Under the pieces are notes generated by a model. The model was not told where the DNA came from, ran no database searches, and saw only the letters and a program-made list of their open reading frames with translations. 64,000 nucleotides of DNA from CAVQUE01 sp046290435 (GTDB taxonomy: Bacteria; Actinomycetota; Acidimicrobiia; Acidimicrobiales; UBA8592), in assembly GCA_046290435.1 (NCBI GenBank), contig JBKAGO010000032.1, positions 186,001-250,000 of the forward strand, in the 5' to 3' direction. Shown piece by piece: positions 33,346-41,623 of this stretch. Numbering within the stretch: the first letter of the stretch is position 1; every line of letters starts with the position of its first letter. Made by a program: the position numbers and the translations under genes.

Positions 33346-35610
33346 ATGACCAGACCCGCACGCTTCGACGGGACCATCGCCACCACCGTTGGCGACTCGG
33401 TCCCGTTCTTCGACGAACCGCCCCACCCCGGCGACGACGCCCCCAACGTCGTCATCATCCTGCTCGACGACACCGGCTTCGCCCAGCTCGGTTGCTACGG
33501 GTCCGACATCGACACCCCCGCCATCGACGCCCTGGCCCGTCACGGTCTGCAGTTCACCGACTTCCACGTGACGCCGCTGTGCTCGCCGACCCGGGCGTCG
33601 CTGCTGACCGGGCGGTCCCAGCACGCGGTGGGCATGCGATCGGTGGCCAACTTCCGGACCGGGTTCCCCAACCAGCTCGGCCACATCACCCACCACGCCG
33701 CCACCGTGGCCGAGGTCCTGCGCGACGAGGGCTACGCCACCTTCTGTGTGGGCAAGTGGCACCTGGCGCCCATCGAGCAGTGCTCGGCCGCAGGGCCGTT
33801 CGACCAGTGGCCCCTCGGTCGAGGCTTCGACCGGTTCTACGGATTCCTCGAGGGCGAGACCGACCAGTTCCACCCGGATCTCGTCGCCGACAACCACCCG
33901 ATCGATCCCCCCGCAGGGCCGGCGGATGGCTACCACCTCTCGGAGGATCTCGTCGACCGGGCCCTCGCGATGATCAGCGACAGCCGAGGCGTGCGCCCCG
34001 ATCGGCCGTTCTTCACCTATCTGGCCTTCGGCGCCACCCACGCGCCTCATCAGGCACCCGAGGAGTACCTGGCGAAGTACCGGGGTCGTTTCGACGAGGG
34101 CTGGGACGTCGTGCGCCGCCGCTGGTTCGAGCGTCAGCTCGCCGAGGGCATCATCCCGGCCGGCACCGAGCTGGCACCACGAAACCCGGGCGTCGATGCC
34201 TGGGACGACCTCGGCGACAACCAGCGCCGGCTGGCGTGCCGGCTCCAGGAGGCGTTCGCCGCGTTCCTCGACCACACCGACGCCCAGATCGGGCGCTTCG
34301 TCGAGGGCCTGCGTGCGCTCGACGCGCTCGACGACACCATCTTGATCCTGCTCGCCGACAACGGCGCCTCCCAGGAGGGCGGACCCTTCGGCGTGATGCA
34401 CGAGATGAAGTTCTTCAACGGCATCCTCGAGACCCCCGACGAAGCCATCGACCGCATCGACGACATCGGCGGGCCCCACAGCCACACCAACTATCCGTGG
34501 GGTTGGGCGCAGTGCGGGAACACGCCGTTCAAGTGGTACAAGCAGAACACCCACGAGGGCGGCGTCCACGTCCCGATGATCCTGCACTGGCCCGACCGGA
34601 TCGCACCCGGTGCGGGCACCGGGTTGCGGCATCAGTTCGCGAACGTCGCCGACATCGTGCCCACCCTCTACGAGCTCCTCGGCGTCGAGGCGCCGACGGT
34701 GTACCGCGGGGTGGAGCAGCTGCCGGTCACCGGGCACTCGTTCGCTCATGTCCTCGACGACGCCGACGCACCGGCGTCGAACCGGTTGCAGTACTTCGAG
34801 ATGGCAGGCAGCAGGGCGCTGATCGCCGACGGATGGAAAGCCGTCTGTCGCCACCAGCCCGGCGCCGACTACGCCACCGAACAGTGGGAGCTCTATCACC
34901 TGGCCGAGGACCGCTCGGAGTGCCGGGATCTCGCCGTGGCCGAGCCCGATCGCCTCGAGTCGCTCGTCGCTCTCTGGTGGGCCGAGGCCGAACGCCATGG
35001 GGTGCTGCCCCTCGACGACCGCACCATCGAGCTCTTCGGCGCCCGCTTCCGGGATCGGTCGCCACACCCCACTGGTCGGCGATACGTCTACCGCCCGCCG
35101 ATGTCGCCCATCCCGGCGCAGGCGTCGGCGGCCATCGGCGGGCGCAGCTTCGACCTCACCGCGCGCATGACCCGCACCGCCGGTGACGAAGGGGTCCTGT
35201 TCGCGACCGGCACCGAGAACGCCGGCATCTCGGTGTTCGTGCAGGACGATCGCCTCGTCGTCGACTACAACGCGTTCGACCACCACACCGTCGTCGAGTC
35301 CGACGCCCGGCTCGGCGAAGGCGAGGTCACCGTCGGTGCCCGCTTCCGGCGTCTCGACGGGCGGGCCGGGTCCATCGAGCTCATCGTGGACGGGGCCGTG
35401 GCCGCCACGTCGACGGTCCCGCTCTACATGCGGATGATCTCCTCGGTGGGCACCAGCATCGGCTACGACCACGGGTCGGCCGTGTCGACCCGCTACGACG
35501 CCCCGTTCGTATGCACGGCGAACCTGCACGAGGTCGTGATCGAGCTCGTCGCCCGCGCCGCCCCCGACACCGCTGCCGCCGAGGCCCGCACCCAGATGAG
35601 CCGGCAGTGA
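33346..35610 (+). CDS. Arylsulfatase (type I, formylglycine-dependent)
   Basis: A 754-residue sulfatase that hydrolyses sulfate esters. The activation motif is Cys79-Ser-Pro-Thr-Arg followed by ASLLTGR, in which Cys79 must be oxidised to formylglycine. Metal ligands Asp41-Asp42 (ILLDDTGFAQLG) and LLADNGAS further on are present. Length and the C-terminal domain (about 570-750) match the large bacterial arylsulfatases. No signal peptide is visible, so it is probably cytoplasmic. The maturase needed to make formylglycine is encoded 5 kb downstream (40592-41536), which fits. A TAGCGT element lies about 34 nt before ATG 33346. The natural sulfate ester is unknown. Confidence 0.95.
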   Translation: MTRPARFDGTIATTVGDSVPFFDEPPHPGDDAPNVVIILLDDTGFAQLGCYGSDIDTPAIDALARHGLQFTDFHVTPLCSPTRASLLTGRSQHAVGMRSVANFRTGFPNQLGHITHHAATVAEVLRDEGYATFCVGKWHLAPIEQCSAAGPFDQWPLGRGFDRFYGFLEGETDQFHPDLVADNHPIDPPAGPADGYHLSEDLVDRALAMISDSRGVRPDRPFFTYLAFGATHAPHQAPEEYLAKYRGRFDEGWDVVRRRWFERQLAEGIIPAGTELAPRNPGVDAWDDLGDNQRRLACRLQEAFAAFLDHTDAQIGRFVEGLRALDALDDTILILLADNGASQEGGPFGVMHEMKFFNGILETPDEAIDRIDDIGGPHSHTNYPWGWAQCGNTPFKWYKQNTHEGGVHVPMILHWPDRIAPGAGTGLRHQFANVADIVPTLYELLGVEAPTVYRGVEQLPVTGHSFAHVLDDADAPASNRLQYFEMAGSRALIADGWKAVCRHQPGADYATEQWELYHLAEDRSECRDLAVAEPDRLESLVALWWAEAERHGVLPLDDRTIELFGARFRDRSPHPTGRRYVYRPPMSPIPAQASAAIGGRSFDLTARMTRTAGDEGVLFATGTENAGISVFVQDDRLVVDYNAFDHHTVVESDARLGEGEVTVGARFRRLDGRAGSIELIVDGAVAATSTVPLYMRMISSVGTSIGYDHGSAVSTRYDAPFVCTANLHEVVIELVARAAPDTAAAEARTQMSRQ

Positions 35611-35651
35611 GCCTCCGATGACCCGACCCTGAGACGACCGACGAGAAACCG

Positions 35652-36506
35652 ATGACCGCACCTTTGACCATCACCTTGCTGGGCACCGGTGGCCCGCTCC
35701 CGGACCCCAACCGCGCCGGGCCGGCAACACTCGTCCAAGGCGGCGGCGAGCACTACCTGGTCGATGCCGGACGAGGCGCCCTCATGCGTCTCGCCGCCGC
35801 CGGTGTCGGCGCCAACGCGCTGACCGCGGTGCTCATCACCCACCTCCACAGCGACCACATCACCGACCTGGGCGACGTCATCACCACGCAGTGGATCACC
35901 ACGTTCCAACCCACCCCGCTCCACATCGTCGGCCCGCCCGGAACCACCGCCGTGGTCGATCACATCGTCGCCTCGCTCGGTCCCGACATCGCCTACCGCC
36001 AGGCGCACCACGCCGATCTCCCCGATCCGCCGCTGGTGACGGTCACCGAGATCGGCGACGGCGACGTTTCGGTTCCCGGTCTCACCACGGCGGTTCGGCT
36101 CTCGACGGCGCCCACCGACCACCGGCCGGTCGAGCCGAGCATCGCCTTCCGGTTCGACATCGACGGCGCCTCGGTGGTGGTGGCCGGCGACACCGTTCCC
36201 TGCGAGGGCCTCGATCGCCTCTGCCTCGGCGCCGACGCGCTGGTGCACACCGTCATTCGCAAGGACATCATCGCCGGCATCGACCTGGCCCGCCTCCAGG
36301 ACACCCTCGACTACCACTCGTCGCCCGAGGAGGCCGCCCAGACGGCGGCACGCGCCGGCGTGGCCACCCTGGTTCTCACCCACTACGTGCCGGCATTCCC
36401 CTCCGGAGCAGGTGCCCCCTGGCGCGAGCTCGCCGCGGCCCACTTCGGCGGAACGATCGAGGTGGGCGACGACCTCCACCGCATCGAGGTCGGCGCGAGC
36501 ACGTGA
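35652..36506 (+). CDS. MBL-fold metallo-hydrolase (RNase Z/AtsA-like)
   Basis: A 284-residue metallo-beta-lactamase-fold hydrolase. The metal-binding motif is His64-x-His66-x-Asp68-His69 (THLHSDH), followed by the expected distal ligands around VVAGDTVPCEG (Asp) and VLTHYVP (His). It resembles the RNase Z / arylsulfatase AtsA branch, whose Pseudoalteromonas member hydrolyses aryl sulfate esters. The position 41 nt after the formylglycine sulfatase makes a role in sulfate-ester or related ester hydrolysis tempting but unproven. The ribosome site before ATG 35652 is weak (GACGAGAAACCG), so it may be translated from the upstream transcript. A hairpin follows the stop. Confidence 0.88.
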   Translation: MTAPLTITLLGTGGPLPDPNRAGPATLVQGGGEHYLVDAGRGALMRLAAAGVGANALTAVLITHLHSDHITDLGDVITTQWITTFQPTPLHIVGPPGTTAVVDHIVASLGPDIAYRQAHHADLPDPPLVTVTEIGDGDVSVPGLTTAVRLSTAPTDHRPVEPSIAFRFDIDGASVVVAGDTVPCEGLDRLCLGADALVHTVIRKDIIAGIDLARLQDTLDYHSSPEEAAQTAARAGVATLVLTHYVPAFPSGAGAPWRELAAAHFGGTIEVGDDLHRIEVGAST

Positions 36507-36533
36507 GCCGGCGTGCCGGTCCGACGCCGCCCA

Positions 36534-36564
36534 CGCGCCGGTCCGGGTCAGCCGAACCGGCGCG
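36534..36564. terminator. Bidirectional hairpin between MBL hydrolase and PPOX genes
   Basis: CGCGCCGGT (36534-36542) pairs perfectly with ACCGGCGCG (36556-36564), with a further CGG/CCG pairing inside the loop. It is placed between two converging stop codons. Confidence 0.55.
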
Positions 36565-36585
36565 CCGGGCGAACGAGGTGACTAC

Positions 36586-37116
36586 TCAGTCGGCGCCGTG
36601 GCCGGCGGCCATCGCCTCGGCGGTGAACGCTGCGAACTTCTTCGTGTCGAACGCGACGACGAGGCGCGGGTCGGTCTCGATGATCACGCGGTGGGGCGAA
36701 TCGAGGAACTTGTTGAAGCTCTTGCGATAGGGATCGTCGGGCTGCTGGTCGAGCCGCGACAGCGCCGGGTAGAACCAGCCCTTGAGCTCGTCGAAGCCGG
36801 GATCGCCGGGGGCGTGGACGATCGAGTTGCCCTTGAAGCTGGCGGTGCGCCCGGCGGCGTTGATCACGATGCCGGACTGGGGCCGGGCCCGCAGGGCCGG
36901 CACCCGCTTGCGGCGCTCGGCGCAGGTCGTCCAGAACTTGCCGTCGCGGTACACGAAGGCCACGACGACACCCACCGGGAAGCCGTCGCGGGTGGTCCAG
37001 TTGAAGATGCATTCGCCGCCTGCGTCGAGCAGTTCGGCGAGGGCCTCGTCGTCGAGGCGCATCGCGGTGAGGTCCTCGTAGTCGACCTCGGGTGCGGTGT
37101 TCTGATCGTCGGCCAT
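36586..37116 (-). CDS. Pyridoxamine 5'-phosphate oxidase-like (FMN/F420-binding split barrel) protein
   Basis: A 176-residue single-domain split-barrel protein of the PPOX superfamily, which binds FMN or coenzyme F420. Visible family features: GFPVGVVVAFVYRDGKFWTTCAERRKRVPALRARP, in which the Arg/Lys-rich turn precedes the strand 'SGIVINAAGR', and a helical C-terminal part (KSFNKFLDSPHRVIIETDPRLVVAFDTKKF). Actinobacterial members often reduce quinones, biliverdin or nitro compounds with F420, but the exact reaction cannot be told. ATG 37116 has GAGGAG about 9-10 nt upstream. It is downstream of the TauD gene by 99 nt in the same direction, perhaps as a separate transcript. Confidence 0.82.
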   Translation of the reverse strand: MADDQNTAPEVDYEDLTAMRLDDEALAELLDAGGECIFNWTTRDGFPVGVVVAFVYRDGKFWTTCAERRKRVPALRARPQSGIVINAAGRTASFKGNSIVHAPGDPGFDELKGWFYPALSRLDQQPDDPYRKSFNKFLDSPHRVIIETDPRLVVAFDTKKFAAFTAEAMAAGHGAD

Positions 37117-37215
37117 GGCAGCAGCTCCTCGTGCAGCGGCGTCGCCGGTCCGGATCGATCCGGCGTCGGGTCGCCACCGTAGGTGACCGACGGCGGCGCT
37201 GCCCGAGCACCGTGA

Positions 37216-38064
37216 TCAGGCGGCGATGCCCTGGCCGATGGTGATGCGATGCAGGAGTCGTTCGTGACCGTCGTAGCCGCCGGTGGCCTTGTGCAGGACG
37301 CACCGGTTGTCCCACATGACGAGCATGTCCGGCTCCCAGCGATGGTGGTACTGGAACTCGGGACGGGTCTGCCAGGCATGCACCTCGCCGAGCAGCGCCA
37401 GCGCGTCGTCGTCGGCCATGCCCTCGATGCCGATGATGTAGCCGAGTGTGGAGAACAGCGTCTCGGCACCGGTCTCGGGATGTGTGCGCACCAGGGGGTG
37501 GGTCCGGGTGGCGTAGGCACGGTCGTCGGTGATGATGCGCATCGCCCGGTTCTCGCCCTCGGCCTGGGAGCCGTAGCGCCCGTCGGGGGCGTACCCGCCG
37601 CGAGCCGAGTGGATTGCCACGACTCCATCGATGCGCCGACGCAGATCGGTGGGCATGGCCGCGAGCGCGCTCTGTTGATCGACGAAGTGGGTGTCGCCGC
37701 CGACCGGAGGGATGATCTTCGCGTAGAGGCAGGTGCCGTCGGGGGGCTGCGCCTGGAAACTCCAGTCGGAGTGCCAGACCTCGGCGAACACCGGCGAGGT
37801 CTCGTCGGCGCGGCGGTGGATGGCCGCGATGTGCGGGTGACCGTCGATGGGTTCGAAGAACGGGTCGTCGCCCGGGGGCCCGAAGCGGCGGGCGAAGCGC
37901 TCGAGGTCGTCGTCGGTCAGCTGCTGGTCGACGAACGCGAGGACCCGGTGGGTGAGCCATGCGGCGCGGATGTCGGCGACGGCGTCGCCGTCGAGATCGC
38001 GCAGGTCGACACCGGTGACGCGTGCTCCGCACGGCCGGCCGCTGGGTGTCACCCGGAGGGTCAT
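37216..38064 (-). CDS. TauD/TfdA family Fe(II)/2-oxoglutarate dioxygenase
   Basis: A 282-residue oxygenase of the TauD/TfdA family, using iron and 2-oxoglutarate to hydroxylate substrates such as taurine, alkyl sulfates or aryloxyacetates. The iron triad is His98-x-Asp100 (WHSDWSF) and His258 (CVLHKATGG). Arg273 (LLHRITIGQ) is placed to bind 2-oxoglutarate. ATG 38064 overlaps the stop of the upstream methyltransferase by 4 nt (ATGA), so the two are translationally coupled and probably act on the same compound. The substrate is not evident. A sulfatase gene lies a few kb away, so organosulfur catabolism is one possible theme. Confidence 0.93.
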   Translation of the reverse strand: MTLRVTPSGRPCGARVTGVDLRDLDGDAVADIRAAWLTHRVLAFVDQQLTDDDLERFARRFGPPGDDPFFEPIDGHPHIAAIHRRADETSPVFAEVWHSDWSFQAQPPDGTCLYAKIIPPVGGDTHFVDQQSALAAMPTDLRRRIDGVVAIHSARGGYAPDGRYGSQAEGENRAMRIITDDRAYATRTHPLVRTHPETGAETLFSTLGYIIGIEGMADDDALALLGEVHAWQTRPEFQYHHRWEPDMLVMWDNRCVLHKATGGYDGHERLLHRITIGQGIAA

Positions 38065-38675
38065 GACCGGTCGGCGACGACGAGCGTCGCGACGAGGAAG
38101 TCCGATGCAGCCGTGCGCGGGCGCAGGTCCCAGGTCGACAGTTCGAGCTCGACGACCAGGCCGGCCGCCGTCACATCGGCGAGGAACTCCTCGTAGTCGT
38201 AGCCACGGCCGGTGCCGAACCCGACCGCGAGACGCCCGTCCGCGCGCAGGTGGCGACCGAGGTTGGCGAGGGCGTCGCGCCGGGTGCTGGGCGCGAGGAA
38301 GGTCATGACGTTGCCGGCGCAGACGATGGCGTCGAATCCCTCGGTGATGCCGTGGTCGGCGAGGTCGAACTCGGCGAGGTCGCCCACCAACCAGGTCGGC
38401 CCCGGATGATCCTCCTCGGCTGCGGCGATGAGCACGGGGTCGACGTCGACGCCCACGACCTCGTGGCCCGCTGCGTGGAGGTGCCCGCCGACCCTGCCGG
38501 GACCGCAGCCGGCGTCGAGGATCCGGGCGCCCCGCCCGACCAGGGCATCGACGAACCGGGCCTCGCCGCCCAGGTCGTCGCCGGCGGCGGCCATGGCTCG
38601 GAACCGCTCGATGTACCAGGTCGAGTGCTCCGGGTTCTCCTCGGTCATCTCGACCCATCGGCTCTTGGCGACCAC
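38061..38675 (-). CDS. Class I SAM-dependent methyltransferase
   Basis: A 204-residue methyltransferase. Motif I is LDAGCGPGRVGG at about 53-64, followed by the acidic end of strand 2 (VVGVDVDPVLI), and the later motif VGDLAEFDL then FDAIVCAGNVM. The fold is minimal, without an extra substrate domain. GTG 38675 is preceded by GAGGAG 6-7 nt upstream. It is coupled to the TauD-like dioxygenase through an ATGA overlap, which suggests sequential modification of one substrate. The opening residues (MTEENPEHSTWYIERFRAMAAAG) are characteristic of a common actinobacterial small-molecule methyltransferase group. No specific substrate can be given. Confidence 0.92.
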   Translation of the reverse strand: MVAKSRWVEMTEENPEHSTWYIERFRAMAAAGDDLGGEARFVDALVGRGARILDAGCGPGRVGGHLHAAGHEVVGVDVDPVLIAAAEEDHPGPTWLVGDLAEFDLADHGITEGFDAIVCAGNVMTFLAPSTRRDALANLGRHLRADGRLAVGFGTGRGYDYEEFLADVTAAGLVVELELSTWDLRPRTAASDFLVATLVVADRS

Positions 38676-38810
38676 TGTCTTCTCCTCGGCTGCTGCTCAG
38701 AGCGACGTTACCGAGCCGGCGCCCTCGGCGGGCGTGCAGCTGGTAGTGGTAGCGCCCGCCCGTGGCACACTTGCGACGCTCGCGCCCCGTACCGCACCAG
38801 GAGGCCCCCC

Positions 38811-40595
38811 ATGCCCGACACCGAACCGACCGACGACGCCTTCGCTGCAGCCCGCGAGCGCTACCGGGTCGAGCGCGAGAAGCGGATCCGGCCAGAGGGC
38901 ATGGCCCAGTACAAGCCCCTCGAGGGCGACTACGCCGAGTTCGACCGCGATCCCTACGTCGAACCGGGTTTCACCCGCGATCCCGTAGTCGAGGAGACCG
39001 ACGTCGTGATCGTCGGGGGCGGCTTCGCGGGGATGCTCACCGCCATCGGCCTCGGGCGCGAAGGCATCACCGACTACCGCATCGTCGAAAAGGGTGGCGA
39101 CTTCGGCGGCACCTGGTACTGGAACCGTTATCCGGGCTGCATGTGCGACGTCGAGAGCTACACCTATCTCCCGCTGCTCGAAGAGACCGGCTACATGCCC
39201 ACCGAGAAGTACGCGAGCGCCGCAGAGATCTTCGAGTACTGCCAGCTCATGGGTCATCACTTCGAGCTCTATCCCCATGCGTTGTTCCAGACCGAGATCG
39301 CCGACGCGGTGTGGCACGAGGACCGGGCTCGCTGGCTGGTGACCACCAGTCGCGACGACCAGCTGTGGACCCGGTTCCTGGTGACGGCGGGTGGCATCCT
39401 CCACAAGGCGAAGCTGCCGGGCATCCCCGGTATCGAGACCTTCGCCGGCCGGGCGTTCCACACCAGCCGCTGGGACTACTCGTTCACCGGTGGCGGGCCG
39501 CGCGAGCCCATGGAGAAGCTGCGGGGCAAGCGTGTGGGGATCATCGGGACGGGCGCCACCGCCGTGCAGGCCGTCCCCCGCCTCGCCGAGACCGCGGACG
39601 AGCTCTACGTCTTCCAGCGCACCCCGTCGGCCGTGGGCGTGCGAGACAACGGTCCCACCGATGTCGAGTGGTTCGAGAGCCTCGAGCCGGGCTGGCACGA
39701 CGAACGCGTCCGCAACTTCACCCACGCCGTCACCGGCGTGAAGCCCGAGCGCGACCTCGTCGGCGACGGCTGGACCAAGGTCATGTGGGAGAACACCCAG
39801 CGGGTCACCGAGACCCCCGAGGAGGCCGCCGAACTCGAACGCAGCGACTTCGAGACCATGCAGGCCCTGCGCGACCGAATCGACACCATCGTCGAGGACC
39901 CCGAGACAGCCGAGAAGCTGAAGCCCTGGTACGGCAAGCACTGCAAGCGGGTGTGCTTCCACGACGAGTACCTCCCCACCTTCAACAAGCCCAACGTGCA
40001 CCTCGTCGACACCGACGGCCGCGGCGTCGACGCGATCACCGAGACCGGTGTCGTCGTCGACGGCGTCGAGTACCCCGTCGACCTGCTGGTCTTCGCATCG
40101 GGCTTCGAGGTCACCACCGATCTCGACCAGCGCCTGGGCTTCGACCCCGCCGGCCGCGACGGCATCCGACTCAGCGAGCGTTGGCACGACGGCGCCCACA
40201 CGCTGCACGGCATCTTGTCGGCCGAGTTCCCGAACCTCATGATGATCAGCCTCGTCCAGGCAGGTTTCGGCACGAACTTCCTGCACTTCCTGTCGGAATC
40301 GGCGAAGCACGTGGCGTGGCTGATCGCAACCACCACCGAGCAGGGTTGGGCCACCATCGAGGCGACACCGGAGGCCGAGGAGGAATGGCTCCAGGTCCTC
40401 TACGGCGTCGCGATGGGCATCGCCGGCTACTCCATGTCCTGCACCCCCGGGTACTACAACAGCGAGCAGGGCTTCAATCCCAAGGCCGCCCGCAACCTGG
40501 TGTACGCAGGGAGCCTGCTCGAGTACGCCGGCTACCTCGAGCGTTGGCGCGACGCCGGCGACTTCGCCGGAGCGAGGACGACGCCGGCGTCGTGA
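38811..40595 (+). CDS. Flavin-dependent monooxygenase, Baeyer-Villiger (cyclohexanone/ketone monooxygenase-like) type
   Basis: A 594-residue FAD and NADPH-dependent monooxygenase. The N-terminal FAD Rossmann motif is VVIVGGGFAGM (about 66-75) after a 60-residue extension. The Baeyer-Villiger fingerprint FxGxxxHxxxW is complete (FAGRAFHTSRW, 211-221), and a second Rossmann motif VGIIGTGATA follows for NADPH. FGGTWYWNRYPGCMCDVES is also typical. These enzymes insert oxygen beside ketones to form esters or lactones. ATG 38811 has an excellent AGGAGG 6-7 nt upstream. The stop overlaps the start of the formylglycine-generating enzyme by 4 nt (GTGA), an unusual pairing. A steroid, terpene or cyclic ketone substrate is plausible given nearby P450s. 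Confidence 0.94.
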   Translation: MPDTEPTDDAFAAARERYRVEREKRIRPEGMAQYKPLEGDYAEFDRDPYVEPGFTRDPVVEETDVVIVGGGFAGMLTAIGLGREGITDYRIVEKGGDFGGTWYWNRYPGCMCDVESYTYLPLLEETGYMPTEKYASAAEIFEYCQLMGHHFELYPHALFQTEIADAVWHEDRARWLVTTSRDDQLWTRFLVTAGGILHKAKLPGIPGIETFAGRAFHTSRWDYSFTGGGPREPMEKLRGKRVGIIGTGATAVQAVPRLAETADELYVFQRTPSAVGVRDNGPTDVEWFESLEPGWHDERVRNFTHAVTGVKPERDLVGDGWTKVMWENTQRVTETPEEAAELERSDFETMQALRDRIDTIVEDPETAEKLKPWYGKHCKRVCFHDEYLPTFNKPNVHLVDTDGRGVDAITETGVVVDGVEYPVDLLVFASGFEVTTDLDQRLGFDPAGRDGIRLSERWHDGAHTLHGILSAEFPNLMMISLVQAGFGTNFLHFLSESAKHVAWLIATTTEQGWATIEATPEAEEEWLQVLYGVAMGIAGYSMSCTPGYYNSEQGFNPKAARNLVYAGSLLEYAGYLERWRDAGDFAGARTTPAS

Positions 40596-41536
40596 ACCGG
40601 CTCGACCTCGTCACGGTCACCGGCGGAGCCTTCACGATGGGCTCCGACCACCACTACCACGAGGAGGCGCCCGCGCACCGGGTGTCCGTGGACGGGTTCG
40701 CCATCGCGGCCACGACCGTCACCAACGCCGCGTTCGCGGACTTCGTCGAGGCGACCGGCTACGTCACCGTCGCCGAACGTCGGCTCGACCCGGCCGACTA
40801 TCCGGGAGCGGCCGTCGAGGACCTCGTGCCTGGTTCGCTGGTGTTCTCGATGACGACCGGACCGGTGGATCTACGCGACTACACGCAGTGGTGGGCATGG
40901 ACGCCGGGCGCTTCGTGGCGCCACCCGGAGGGGCCCGGCAGCAGCATCGACGACCGCGCGGATCATCCGGTGGTGCACGTCGCCTACGAGGACGCGCAGG
41001 CCTACGCGCGCTGGGTCGGCCACGACCTCCCCACCGAGGCCGAGTGGGAGTACGCCGCGCGGGGCGGTCTCGACGGCTGCGCCTACACCTGGGGCGACGA
41101 CCCCGTTCCCGGGGGCCGGTACCTGGCCAACTTCTGGCAGGGCGACTTCCCGTGGCAGAACACCGCCGACGACGGTCACGTCGGCACCGCGCCGGTGGCG
41201 TCGTTCCCGCCCAACGGCTTCGGTCTGTACGACATGGCGGGCAACGTCTGGGAATGGACGACCGACTGGTACGTCGACGGCCACACCCCCGACGCCGACA
41301 AACCCTGCTGCGTCCCGTCGAACCCTCGTGGCCCGTCCCGCGACGCCGGCTTCGACCCCGCCCAGCCCGATGCCCGGATCCCACGCCGGGTGATCAAGGG
41401 CGGGTCGTTCCTGTGCGCCGACAACTACTGCCGTCGCTACCGACCGGCGGCGCGCAGCCCCCAGGCGGTCGACACCGGAGCCAGCCACATCGGCTTCCGC
41501 ACCCTCGTGCGCGCCCCCGGCGGCGCAGCGGCCTGA
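40592..41536 (+). CDS. Formylglycine-generating enzyme (SUMF1 family sulfatase maturase)
   Basis: A 314-residue FGE that oxidises the Cys of the CxPxR motif in sulfatases to formylglycine, using oxygen and copper. The fold signatures are visible from VTGGAFTMGSD through LPTEAEWEYAARGG, GNVWEWTTDWY and GFR. Both active-site cysteines are present: Cys275 and Cys280 in GGSFLCADNYCRRYRPAARS. This is the same block as in human SUMF1 (Cys336/Cys341) and, as I recall, Streptomyces FGE (Cys272/Cys277). It is thus a true FGE rather than an EgtB-like relative. GTG 40592 overlaps the monooxygenase stop (GTGA), so translation is coupled. A likely client is the sulfatase with Cys79 at 33346-35610. Confidence 0.95.
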   Translation: MNRLDLVTVTGGAFTMGSDHHYHEEAPAHRVSVDGFAIAATTVTNAAFADFVEATGYVTVAERRLDPADYPGAAVEDLVPGSLVFSMTTGPVDLRDYTQWWAWTPGASWRHPEGPGSSIDDRADHPVVHVAYEDAQAYARWVGHDLPTEAEWEYAARGGLDGCAYTWGDDPVPGGRYLANFWQGDFPWQNTADDGHVGTAPVASFPPNGFGLYDMAGNVWEWTTDWYVDGHTPDADKPCCVPSNPRGPSRDAGFDPAQPDARIPRRVIKGGSFLCADNYCRRYRPAARSPQAVDTGASHIGFRTLVRAPGGAAA

Positions 41537-41623
41537 GGCTCCGACCCGAGCTCGTCGGGGCGGGCTGCTGGCCGCATGCCCCGTGCACGGGCCACACTGG
41601 TGCTTCGACCGAGGAGCACGGCC

